From contig JAFKAC010000011.1 of assembly GCA_025766275.1 (NCBI GenBank), positions 124,001-188,000 on the forward strand: DNA of 64,000 bases, written 5' to 3'. Position 1 is the stretch's first letter, and each line of letters starts with the position of its first letter. The notes under the pieces were generated by a model, which worked only from the letters and a program-made list of their open reading frames with translations, had not been told where the DNA came from and did no database searches. Position numbers and translations under genes: made by a program. The DNA is from Lactarius indigo (taxonomy: Eukaryota; Basidiomycota; Agaricomycetes; Russulales; Russulaceae). Positions 32,035 to 42,559 of this stretch are shown here, in pieces.

Positions 32035-33717
32035 TTGCACACTGTGGCTCTCACCAGCCGAAGCCGAACCCAATTTGTCCGGGAGTACCTGGAACGACAT
32101 CTGAGCGACAACCTCCGACCCTCCATCAAAGGAACTGCTCTCTGGCGAAACACCCCACACGACGAAGGATACTACGTCTACAATCCTGACAAGCTCACCT
32201 ACGAGCCAGTTGAATATATCGAAGACCAGCATATCTGGGCCTACGTTGCCTACTCAGACTCAAAGCATTCCTGGTACTCGTATAAACCAGTCCCCGCGCA
32301 TCTTGGACTAGGACCAGGAAAAGGCCACATCCAAGCCATCGACGCCGACTCCAACGTTGAAGAACCAACAACAGAACCGGACTCTGATTCAGAACACAAT
32401 CCCACTCTCACCCCTACCATTCAACGACCGGTGGACTTTGCATCGTATGCCAACATGTCCAACACCCAACTCTCCACCACCCTCACCACCGCCCAACCCT
32501 CAAGTAGCTCCCAACTTGCAGGGACCTTGTCAGCAAATCCTGCAGGTAGTGGAGGATATCCTCTGGGAGGAGGTCTGCCGGCAGGCGGAGGAGGCCCTGC
32601 GGGAAGCACAGGAGGCCATCATGGAGGCGGTGCGCCTGGAGGTGGAGGCGGTGCGCCTGGAGGTGGAGGCGGTGCGCCTGGAGGTGGAGGCGGTGCGCCT
32701 GGAGGCGGAGCAGGCGCTGGCGGAGCAGCTGTGGGAGGAGCCCCAAATGGACGACTTGGGGGAAACCCTCCCCCCGAATTCACGGGAGATCGCGAAACCA
32801 GTCGAGCATTCCTCAATGCCTTCTCGCTCTACCGAGGAATGAACCCAAACGTTCAGCAACTCACCCTCCCCTACTCCCGAGCAATGACACTACTCTCCTA
32901 TATACGGGGACCACTCGTCGACGACTGGGTGGAAGAACAAATTCAGTGGCTCGTAGACCAACTAGTGGGAGGAGTGGCCATGAACGCCGAAAATCTCTGG
33001 AACACTATCGAAGCCCACTTCATTCAGGCTTACACCGACACCACACAGCAGCAGAAAGCTCGACACGCCATCCAGACTCTTCGGATGGAGAAAGAAGATA
33101 TCGACACCTATATTGCCAAGTTTTCTAATCTGGCAAACAAGGCAGGATACAATAAAGACGAAGCCACAACCTTAGAAATCTTCCAGAAAGGCCTGCCAAA
33201 CGCCCTGGTAGTCAACGCGATTAAGTTCCACCACCCGATAACATGGGACAATTGGAAAGGGGCAGTAACCCTTCAACAAGCCGAATACCTCCTCCTCAAA
33301 GATAAACTCACCAAGGGAAGAGGCGATAAACAAGGAGGGGCCTCCCGCGACCAGTGGCTGTCAACCCTGAACAAAAACAGAGACCCAAACGCGATGGACG
33401 TAAGCCAAACTCGAGCCCGCGCTGCCATGACGGACGATGAAAAGAAGCAACTTCAGAAGGAAGGAAGATGCTTTCGCTGCCGGGGGCAAGGACACATCTC
33501 GCGCTTCTGTCCACAGAAGCCCGCAACAACGGCCAAGGTCACGGAAACTGCCATTACCCCAACAGCAGCTACCATTTCCATGACAGCCTCGCGACCCCTC
33601 TCCAATGAAGAACAAGCCGAGGCGCAAGTAGCTGCCCTTTTCGCTCAGAGCCCTGAAGTCCGTGAACTTATGGTGGACAAACTATTTGGTCAGAAGAAGG
33701 ATTTTCTGAACGCTTAA
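32035..33717 (+). CDS. Gag of element A
   Basis: Frame open from 32035 (a TTG) to TAA 33715-33717, 560 codons. The first in-frame ATG is at 32455 (MSNTQLSTTL), yet the upstream 140 codons look coding (RTQFVREYLERHLSDN, HDEGYYVYNPDKLTYEPVEY). Domains: N-terminal extension, Gly-rich tract (about 160-235), capsid core (FTGDRETSRAFLNAFSLYRG, IDTYIAKFSNLANKAG), DPNAMDVSQ, and one CCHC zinc knuckle CFRCRGQGHISRFC near residue 480. It packages element RNA in cytoplasmic particles. Pol lies in the -1 frame, which is open across the Gag end (GGATTTTC at 33699). Confidence 0.92.
   Translation: MHTVALTSRSRTQFVREYLERHLSDNLRPSIKGTALWRNTPHDEGYYVYNPDKLTYEPVEYIEDQHIWAYVAYSDSKHSWYSYKPVPAHLGLGPGKGHIQAIDADSNVEEPTTEPDSDSEHNPTLTPTIQRPVDFASYANMSNTQLSTTLTTAQPSSSSQLAGTLSANPAGSGGYPLGGGLPAGGGGPAGSTGGHHGGGAPGGGGGAPGGGGGAPGGGGGAPGGGAGAGGAAVGGAPNGRLGGNPPPEFTGDRETSRAFLNAFSLYRGMNPNVQQLTLPYSRAMTLLSYIRGPLVDDWVEEQIQWLVDQLVGGVAMNAENLWNTIEAHFIQAYTDTTQQQKARHAIQTLRMEKEDIDTYIAKFSNLANKAGYNKDEATTLEIFQKGLPNALVVNAIKFHHPITWDNWKGAVTLQQAEYLLLKDKLTKGRGDKQGGASRDQWLSTLNKNRDPNAMDVSQTRARAAMTDDEKKQLQKEGRCFRCRGQGHISRFCPQKPATTAKVTETAITPTAATISMTASRPLSNEEQAEAQVAALFAQSPEVRELMVDKLFGQKKDFLNA
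32622..32712 (+). repeat. 21-bp tandem repeat inside element A gag
   Basis: Unit GGTGGAGGCGGTGCGCCTGGA about four times, coding GGGGAPG heptads. The copies are nearly identical, so the array may vary in length between copies of A. Confidence 0.85.
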
Positions 33718-33752
33718 ACCCGGCGGCCTGGGCTAGAGCATTAAAACTTAGC

Positions 33753-36700
33753 GTGTACAATAGCAGATTCCGATCCATGCGAATTCCAGTACTTTTCAAA
33801 TCTGCACACGCGACGGCCGAACGAAATGTCCTTATCGACTCTGGAGCAACTGACAATTTTATAAGCGCAAACCTCTTAAAACAATTGAAAATTGCCTGGT
33901 TAGCAACAGAAAGACCTATCAAAATATGGAACGTGGACGGAACCCACAACCAAGGAGGAGAGATCACCTCCTTCACGGACCTAACTGTCAAAACCGGAGG
34001 AAAGGCCCAGAACCTTCGATTCCTCATCACCGACCTGGGAAATGATGAGGTTATCCTTGGATATCCCTGGTTCACTGCCTTTGAGCCAAAGATCCATTGG
34101 CAAGATGCCACCCTGGATGAAGAGTTCCAACCGGTGGTAGTCACCAGCCTTAACTTGTCAGACGAAGCCATGCCCACAGAAGCCACTATTAAGGCATTGG
34201 AGACGTATCAACTTGACAAGTTGGCCTGGGAACAATTGGAAAACGAAGATACTCTGTACATCCGGCTGCGAAAGACAACGACGGCGTTGGAGCTGGCGCA
34301 GCAAGAAGCAGCAAAAAGACCTCCAAGAACCTTCGAAGAAATGGTCCCTGAGGAATACCAAAGACATCGCAAGGTATTCAGTGAAGAAGCCTCCCAACGG
34401 TTCCCTCCATCACGAATTTGGGACCACGCCACCAATCTCGTCCCTAGTGCCCCCGAGACTATGGATTGTAAAGTATATCCGCTCACAATCCCCGAGACCG
34501 AGAAACTATCAGAATTCATAACAGAACACCTGGACAAAAAATATATACAACCATCGAAATCCCCCTACGCGTCCCCCTTCTTCTTCATCAAGAAGAAAGA
34601 CGGAAAGTTACGACCAGTACAAGACTATCGTCGACTCAATGAACTTACCGTGAAAAATCACTACCCGCTTCCCTTGATTCCTGAACTCATCGATCGAATT
34701 CGGGAAGCGCGACTTTATTCCAAACTGGACATACGATGGGGATACAATAACGTCCAGATCAAACCAGGTGATGAATGGAAGGCGGCGTTTAAAACCAATC
34801 AGGGACTATTCAAACCACGAGTCATGTTTTTTGGCCTCACCAATTCTCCCAGCACTTTCCAAACCATGATGGACACCATATTCCGGGAGCTAATATTGAC
34901 GGGAGAAGTAATCGTCTACATGGACGACATTCTAATCGCCACCATAGACAATCGTGCCCACCATAGACAAGTATTGCACCGCGTACTAGACCTCTGCAAC
35001 GAACACGACCTCTACATCAAACCAGAGAAATGCGTGTTCGAAGTCCATGAAGTGGAATACCTGGGGTTAATCATTGGACACGGCAAATTAAGGATGGACC
35101 CCGTTAAAGTCCAAGGAATACGAGACTGGAAACCTCCAAAATCCCTAAAAGAAGTACGAGCGTTCTTAGGCTTCTGCAACTTCTATCGACGGTTCATACG
35201 GGGATTCTCCACAATAGCAAGACCGCTCCATGACCTCACAAAGAAGGATGCACCCTGGGAATGGACAGACGCCAGACAGAAAGCCTTCGATACAATCAAA
35301 GAAAGGATCAGCTCCGAACCAGTACTCTTATTCCCAAAACTGAACCAACCATTCGAAATCGAAGTAGACGCTTCCAGTTACGCCCTAGGAGCGGTGCTAA
35401 ACCAAAAAGGAGAGGACCAGAAGATACACCCGGTCGCATTCTACTCAGAATCGCTAACAGAGGCAGAACGCAATTATGACATCTATGACAGGGAATTATT
35501 GGCCATCGTCAAAGCCCTACAAACGTGGCGTACATACCTAATTGGTTCCCCCCACCTGATAACGATTCACACCGACCACGCCAACCTCCAATATTGGAAG
35601 GAACCAAGAAAGATCAGTAGACGCGTAGCACGAGAGTTCCAAGAGCTCTCTGAATATAACTTCATACTCAAACACATCCCTGGCACCAAAAACACCCAAG
35701 CAGACTCCTTATCAAGACGCCCCGACTACGATGATGGAACAGCAGACAACAGTCATGTCACGGTACTACCCGAAGAAGTATTCTTAAAGATTACTCAAAC
35801 GTCCATGCACGATATGGACATATGGACCCAAATCACTCAGAACATGGAAGAATCGGCAGTGCTTCCATGGGTCGAACCTCACAACCTGAAGAAGCACAAC
35901 GGACTATGGTGGAAGGGCAACGCCCTCGTTGTTGTGGGAAACAACGATCTTAAGCGGGGGGTAATCACCTTTTTCCATGACACTCCGAGTGCCGGACATC
36001 CAGGAATCGCAAATACTCTAGAACTAGTACGACGCGACTTCTGGTGGCCGAACATGCGAAAAGACGTGGAGGCATATGTCAAAGGATGTGCTACCTGCCA
36101 AAGCAACAAGATTAATCCCCACTGACAAAGACCACACCTATTCCCCATCACCACAGACCCATCAGCCGAACCCTTCGAGGTAGTAGCAATGGACTTCATA
36201 GTCAAACTCCCGGTATCCAATGGATTTGACTCTATTCTCACCATCACGGATCATGATTGCTCAAAAGCGGCAATATTCATCCCCTGCAATGAAACCATTA
36301 CGTCGGAAGGAGTGGCCAAACTCTATCTCCAACACATATACCCTCATTACAGCCTACCCCGAAAAATCATATCCGATCGAGACCCCAGATTTGCATCCAC
36401 CTTCATGAGACAACTGTGCCACACGCTGGGGATACAACAAAACATATCGTCGGCATACCACCCCCAGACCGACGGCCAGTCGGAACGCACCAACCAATGG
36501 CTGGAACAGTACTTACGACACTGGTGCAATACAAGGCAAGACAACTGGGCAGAGGTCCTACCTATGGCACAGTTCGTGCACAACTCCTGGGCAAATGCTA
36601 CAACCAAACACTCTCCATTCTCACTCCTCATGGGGTGGGAACCGCGAACCACCTGGAACCCCAAACCATCGAGCTGCCCAGCCGTAGATCAACGACTGGA

Positions 36701-37208
36701 AGAGCTACTAGTACTCAGGCAGCATGCCCAAGACAGCATTAAACATGCGCAACACCTCATGGCGCAACGAGGTAAAACGGGGTTCACACCGTATCAACAA
36801 GGAGACCAAGTATGGTTAGAAGGAACAAATCTTCGTACCTTCTATCCCACAAACAAGCTAGCCCCAAAGAGACATGGACCCTTCAAGATAACGAAGGTTC
36901 TATCAGACGTTTCCTACGAACTTGAACTCCCCGCAACATGGAAGATCCACCCGGTATTCCATGTGAACCTTCTCACACCATATAAGGAGACGGAGATTCA
37001 CGGAGCAAACTTCACCCGACCTCCACCTGACCTTATCAATGGAGAAGAGGAGTATGAAGTGGAGCGCATCGAAGATGCCCGGACACGAGGACGAGGGCGC
37101 AAACTCCACTTCCTGGTTAAGTGGAAGGGATTCCCCACAAGTGACAACACATGGGAACCCGCAACCAACCTGACACATGCTAGAGACGCAATCAGGGACT
37201 ACTATTGA
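33753..37208 (+). CDS. Pol of element A: protease, RT, RNase H, integrase, chromodomain (one in-frame TGA)
   Basis: The -1 frame relative to Gag is open from before 33700. Protease: [69 protein letters not shown] at about 34918. RNase [36 protein letters not shown]. Integrase zinc region: [24 protein letters not shown] at 36123-36125 follows INPH. The same frame continues with [45 protein letters not shown]. Chromodomain: [34 protein letters not shown]. Stop TGA 37206-37208. About 1150 residues if the TGA is read through. The single stop is consistent with CGA to TGA. Confidence 0.92.
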
Positions 37209-37292
37209 CGATACCCATCCGCCGAAGGGGCTGGACGAAAGCTATAAAGAGAAAGGAAGACCTCCCCGATCAAGTCCCCCAGCAACACTCAA

Positions 37293-38681
37293 ATGACAGA
37301 CACCCCAGTTTCCAATACCACCCTCGTCAACATCCTCAGCAACCCCCAACTTGAAGCCGCCCTCAAAAGAGGGATCGTCACCATCGACATCTCCAACATC
37401 CCGCGCCTATCACCACCACCATCTCCTCCCCAGTCCCCTCAATCCACCATGACCATCGACCCTATCCCCATCGTGCCCCGTACTCCAGAACGGGAACCTG
37501 GAGAGCTCACCCCGTCAACACCAGAGGAAGGACAATACTCCCCCACACCTCCTCCTCATCAATCACCCGAGCCACCTGCGCCATCACCACCATTATCTTC
37601 ACCATCGACACCACCACCCCCACTTGAACCCTTCACCCCTGTTCGCGTCCACACTCCTATCGACTACGAATGGCCTGACTCCCCTGAAGAAACTGACGAC
37701 CCCGGTGCCCCCTTTTTCCCAAACATCCAAGGCACCCCGAAGTTCTACCCACTACAGATCCCACTACCTGACGGAGGATCCAACACTGTGAAGTATATTT
37801 ACTATCGCAAGGGATTCACCGAGGTAGTGGGGACGATGGGTGCTAGGCAACCACACTATGGAGAAACGGTCTACCTCTCGTCACTCCGGCCCAACGTCTC
37901 AGCACCCCCGTTCACAGCAGAACAACTCCAGTTCTTCGACCCTCACGACATCCGCGCCTGTGCACTTGATGAAACTCTCATCGAGCTCAATTCTCCACGA
38001 CTCACAGCCGAAATCACCAGGCTGCGTACTGGGCTCCTCGCACTCAAGGAAATCGACGAAAAATGTGAAAGGCTAGAAGAAGACACACGAAAACTTAGGT
38101 CGGAAAGGCTCACGGTGGACCTCATGTTAGCCAGCACCAAAAGACGACTTCAGTATGCGGGAGCCCTCGCTACCATCGGCAACGAATACGCACGAATGAC
38201 AGCACTCCCAGCCCCGCTTAGACATTCGCGCTATGCCATTCCCTTTTCCCCACGACGAGGTGGACCACTAGAGTTCCCCCGTCTCGCTGACAAGCCCCAT
38301 CGACGACGCTGTTATCACTGCAGCAGCTCCCATCATCTTGTACGCGACTGCCCCACCAGACCACGACCAGCCTGCCGGCACTGCCAGAGCCAAGAACACC
38401 AATCGTACTGGTGCATCTTTCGCCGAGCAGGGATGGTCGAAGAGGTCATCACCACTTCCCAAGCCGACAAGCATATCCGACAAGCAATAAGCACCGAAGC
38501 GTCCACCTCCTTCATGGTGCCCAAACCCCCAACCATTGCCGCCGACACCCAAGGGGGGTGGTGCAGAAGATGCTTCCGCACTGACGCTGAGCACGATGAG
38601 ATTCGATGCCTGCAATATGAGATGTGCCGCAAGTGTGGAAAGCGCAGACCCTTCCTCTTCCTCAGGACCCATTATTGCTGA
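37293..38681 (+). CDS. ORF3 of element A: coiled-coil and zinc-knuckle protein of unknown function
   Basis: 462 codons from ATG 37293 to TGA 38679-38681, 84 nt after the Pol stop and in the same frame. Pro/Ser-rich first 115 residues; then PFFPNIQGTPKFYPLQIPLP; then GTMGARQPHYGETVYLSSL; then a helical stretch (LDETLIELNSPRLTAEITRL to LTVDLMLASTKRRLQ) likely to form a coiled coil; then four Cys-rich knuckles: CYHCSSSHHLVRDC and CRHCQSQEHQSYWC (both CX2CX4HX4C), CRRCFRTDAEHDEIRC, and CRKC..H.C at the end. Element B carries the same protein fused to Pol, and element I has a decayed copy. Nucleic-acid binding is inferred from the knuckles only. Position matches that of envelope genes in other gypsy elements, but I see no signal peptide or membrane helix. 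Confidence 0.85.
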   Translation: MTDTPVSNTTLVNILSNPQLEAALKRGIVTIDISNIPRLSPPPSPPQSPQSTMTIDPIPIVPRTPEREPGELTPSTPEEGQYSPTPPPHQSPEPPAPSPPLSSPSTPPPPLEPFTPVRVHTPIDYEWPDSPEETDDPGAPFFPNIQGTPKFYPLQIPLPDGGSNTVKYIYYRKGFTEVVGTMGARQPHYGETVYLSSLRPNVSAPPFTAEQLQFFDPHDIRACALDETLIELNSPRLTAEITRLRTGLLALKEIDEKCERLEEDTRKLRSERLTVDLMLASTKRRLQYAGALATIGNEYARMTALPAPLRHSRYAIPFSPRRGGPLEFPRLADKPHRRRCYHCSSSHHLVRDCPTRPRPACRHCQSQEHQSYWCIFRRAGMVEEVITTSQADKHIRQAISTEASTSFMVPKPPTIAADTQGGWCRRCFRTDAEHDEIRCLQYEMCRKCGKRRPFLFLRTHYC

Positions 38682-38787
38682 CTCGACATCTCGCCGTGGC
38701 CGGAGAACGACCTCGACGCAGACATTTACGACCTTGTCGACCCAGAGTCCTGAATCCGAGGCGTCTTCAGGCCAAGACGGGGGGTAA

Positions 38788-39373
38788 TGTTACGATTTTC
38801 CTTGGACTCGTTCTTTCTCACCTCACTGTTCCCTTCCCAATACTATACGAGCCCTGTACGATTACACGGACTTTACGATTACCCGGTTCCTATCGCACGC
38901 CCTACTTATCGATGTTCCCTTCTGATAAAGTTCGACATGTGCTAGTTTCCGTTGTGTTCCCAATCACGCGCGGTCCCGCGTGATTCACCTTTGTTCTCAG
39001 TACGGTGTCCCTTTGTTCCTCTTATGTCTCATCCATTGTTCCCAGACTGGCGATGGCGCCATCTGTTTGTACCCGCCATACTAGCCGTTATCTACTTAAA
39101 CCTAGCTCTACCTAGCTTGTACGGTAGACTAGACTTCTTGTGTAATAACTACACTCGTCTAACGCAGAACGCCTTCGCGCCTTCCTTGTCTCAAGAACCC
39201 CCTTTTGCCTTCGCTAGACCTTCGAGTCTTAGCCCTCCTCTACGATCCAAGTGACCATCGTCCTTGTGATCCTTGTACATCATCCTACTGAAGCCAAGCC
39301 TTGAGAGCTTGCGCTACCGTTGCTTGACTGACTTGGTACAGGTCGTACCCTACGCCCCTGTAGTGGCGTAACA
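38788..39373 (+). mobile_element. 3' LTR of element A
   Basis: TGTTACGATTTTCC..GTGGCGTAACA, 586 bp, preceded by polypurine tract AGACGGGGGGTAA. Complete U3, with the segment absent from the 5' LTR. Followed by ACTGG. Confidence 0.95.
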
Positions 39374-39378
39374 ACTGG

Positions 39379-41117
39379 GCTCACCTGTGAAGTCAAAGGA
39401 TGTGGCTGGCTTGAGGATACTGACTGGGATATGAAAGAATGGCTTGTTGCCCCTTGGAGGTGGTGCCTATGTTAATATATCAGTGCACAACATCAAGCTG
39501 GGTGATATTGTGGAGCTCACCTTTGAGTCCTGTGGTGACAACTTGATGGCACTCAGAACAAGTCAGTGCCATTTGTTGACCCTCAGAATGGTGCTCAAAA
39601 TGTGCCTGTGCTAGTTGTTGACCCTTGGAACAGTTCTCCAAGTGCACACACACCACTTGTTGACCATCAGAAATGGTGTCTACATTGATTGCTGGAGTAA
39701 GTATCATGCATCTGAAAAGCAAAGTGGTCTTACCTGTGAGTCCTGAAACAGTATCTTGAGGGCACATGAAATGCATATGTGTCACTTGTTGACCATTTGA
39801 AGCTGTACCTGTGGCACATTAATGGAGAAGGCAATTGAGATGAGTATGGGCTCACCAGAAATCTCTGAGTCTTGTTGGTCCTTGAATTGTATGCATTTGC
39901 CTGGTGCATGAAGTGATTTAGTATAGATATAGATGATGAAGAATGCAGACACACCTGTGGGGCTCTCAGAACAGACATATGTGCTGGTTTGGGCAGGGAA
40001 TGACAATTTTCTGCAGCTTGAGGGTATGGACAGTGGTGTATCATCAGGTCCATTTAGGCAGGGTACACTGGCCTCAGCAGCATCTTCTGTGGCACCCTTG
40101 AGCCAAGAGGGTCTCTAAAAAGTCTTGAGATGTGATGCTAGTCATGATGATGAGAAATATGTACCTTGACTGCCATCTGTTGAGATGATCTGGCTGTCTG
40201 TGTGAATGCAACCATATCATTGTACTCCTCATCTTCAACTGGCTTGGAATCTTTGTCTTTGCTGCCTGTGACACTAGAGTGAGAAATGTTGTTGTCTAAA
40301 GATGAATTCCCATTCTCAAAGTCCCTGTGAACAAGAGTCTCCACTGGGGTGGTAAAGTAAGCAACATGACTTAGTGATGCAGCAAGGTCCAAACATGACA
40401 TGCACATTGTCTCAGCTTTCTCATACTGTTTGATGGAACATTGCCCACACCCGCTGGCATGGGTTCAACCTCATCATCCAACAGTTCAAGACAGGGAGGA
40501 TGAGCACCTCCTAGATCTAAGATTCAGATCCTTAGATGTAAGTGATCTCATTGCTGATTTTAACAAACTCACTGCTCAACTCACCACCCACTTTCACTTG
40601 CTTAGCAAATTGTCTCAGGGCCTCTGGCACCAAGTTTGGCCTCTTAGGAAGCCCCTCAGCATTGGTGGTTGGGCCCTCATCAGGAGACAAGGCATGCTTT
40701 CTGAAAGGGACAGGACTATGATACCCATATGTAAGTCATCACATTGCCTTGACTGAGCATGATAATGACCAGGCACATACCTCCTGACCCTCCCCCAACT
40801 TTGGTTGGCCACTTAATCACCAGCAGAGGCAACTTAGGGTGCAACTTGGTGCCATCTCCCTTTTTTTTTAAGCTCACAGAATGTGCTGTTGTATCAGTGG
40901 AAGTTGCCACCAATGTCATATCTGCAGTCTTGCACTGCTGCCACATGGAGGGTCCCATACCTGTATGGAAAGACAAGTACAAAGGAAGGAATGTATTAGG
41001 AAGGACAGTGGTGGGGATACAACAAGCAACTAGGGTTTGGATGGGGAATTTGTCCACCAGGTATGTGCTGCATCTTATATTTTTTTCTTAGCATGCTTAA
41101 CCTTCTTTACAGTGACC
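39379..41117 (-). pseudogene. DUF6532-like gene, 5' exons with repeated exon units
   Basis: Continuation of the gene at 29900-31039. Rightmost readable exon (41000-40780) gives TADMTLVATSTDTTAHSVSL and PKLPLLVIKWPTKVGGGSG, then an intron with GTATGT..ATAG, then RKHALSPDEGPTTNAEGLPK and VKVGGELSSEFVKISNEITY. From 40000 to 39390 several similar exons follow, each with an (S/C)xGQQ motif (EHHSEGQQMALTCSECHQ, ENCSKGQQLAQ) and ending at CAG/GTGAGC or GTAAGA donors. The last donor at about 39383 splices across A and the G LTR to 31011. Product unknown. Confidence 0.45.
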
Positions 41118-41627
41118 TGTTTATGCTCTACAGGCATTAGTCTGACTTGGACTTGTGACAGTGTAAACAACTTAGCAAATGACAGGTGAATGGGGACCAC
41201 ATATTCAACCCAATGCAAGCTGAATGGGGGCTTAATAGCTCACAACCGCAGCAAAGATAAATAAGAGGTTCAACTCTTGGTAAGTTGAAGCAGAAGCACA
41301 CTTAGTACAAGACCAAGGCAAACAGGAGACAAGTCAGAGAGTGAATTGAAGAAGACCAAGATGGGGAATCTTGGTCTTCTATGGCTACTACTTATACAGA
41401 TATGTGTGGGCTTTAAAGTGCTGCTTGAATGGAAACTACCCAATAGTGTAACTAGCTTGAACCCTAGTACAGCTATCCTAGAAATGAGTCATACATGAGT
41501 CATGAATCACATGCAAACTACATGCTGACTGATATGATGTAATAGTTCATGACTAATACTGAGTTGGACTGTAGTCATAACCAGTCATGAGTCATCCACA
41601 GCATGCCATAAAGTCCATACCATAACA
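41118..41627 (-). mobile_element. C-family solo LTR, decayed
   Basis: TGTTTATGCTC..CCATAACA, homologous throughout to the element C LTR in the same orientation. GACC adjoins both ends (41114-41117, 41628-41631), an imperfect TSD. In the first ~130 bp C has 12 CpG and this copy has one, each lost site being TpG or CpA. Confidence 0.88.
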
Positions 41628-41732
41628 GACCCATCCACTTGCACCTCAAGTGCCACATAGCCACTTTGTCACTGTTACTATCACCATCATTCCAAATCAC
41701 ACTAGTTCTTGTTTCAATGGCCTTGATTACCT

Positions 41733-42277
41733 TGATGAACAGCACACAAGAATAGCATACTCACAGTGGACAAAGGAGACTGTGGTGAGATAGGCTGGGT
41801 GGCTGGAAAGCAGCAACAGGAAGTCAAGCAGGGTAAAGCAGAAGTGTCTGGCACACAAGCAGTGAGAAATGATGTGGACCAGGAGCGTACATGGTACTCT
41901 ACTTATACTCATACAGGGGGTGACAGTACTACAAGGTAAGTAACACTTGGTCACAGAATACAAGACACATTGTTCTATACAGGACACAAAGGAGTGGATA
42001 TAAAGAGAACAAGGCGATGAGAACAAGGAGAGTCCAGAACAGGATGATATCATAGTGATATCATAATAAGGATAAGGACAAAAGTAGAACAAGGGAACGT
42101 AGTACAATGAAAAGTCCAGAAGTAGTCCATATGATGTCATTGTACAGTGATGTCATAGAAGTCCTAGATTGTACAGATCAAATCTAATCTAAAGCGGTCC
42201 TAATTAATCTACAGCAGTCTATATCTGTAAGTCCGGTCCATATGAGCCGCTAAGGGCGCAAGGGTCACTTATCAACA
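41733..42277 (-). mobile_element. G-family solo LTR, TSD TACCT
   Basis: TGATGAACAG..CTTATCAACA, 545 bp; TACCT at 41728-41732 and 42278-42282. It lies between the two divergent genes of transposon L. Confidence 0.93.
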
Positions 42278-42559
42278 TACCTGCACTGGCTGTTGTTGAC
42301 ACTTCACACATGCTGGGTACTCATGTCACCTTAGCATGACAACTTGCACTGCTTGCTGTGCCATCTACAATGGCTGTCTAGATCACTCCACAGCATGTGA
42401 CTCTTTGGGTGTCTCTGGTCCAGAAGGCAGCATTCCAGAAGGTGGTGTTCCAGGTGAGTGGCTTTGCCAACTTGATTGTGCTAATAGATTGACTGCAGAA
42501 TTTAGACAGGAGTGAATTTAGTCAACAATTTGACCAACATAGAGATGGCAAACTGGACC

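Larger units (their letters stand above)
31616..39373 (+). mobile_element. Gypsy/chromovirus element A, young, TSD ACTGG
   Basis: TGTTACG..CGTAACA termini; ACTGG at 31611-31615 and 39374-39378. The LTRs differ by one C/T (TAGCTG at 31736 against TAGCCG) and a 185-bp gap in the 5' copy. Gag, Pol and a third ORF are nearly intact; one TGA interrupts pol. CpG-rich, in contrast to the surrounding transposon L. It sits in the same intron of the DUF6532-like gene as the G LTR at 31045. Confidence 0.95.

Noticed and set aside
32483..32859. ORFs on both strands over the Gly-rich tract of A gag
   Set aside because: Shadows of a 21-bp in-frame repeat; the forward Gag frame has conserved flanking domains.
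37293..38681. Envelope gene in element A
   Set aside because: No signal peptide, membrane segment or furin-like site; zinc knuckles and coiled coil instead.
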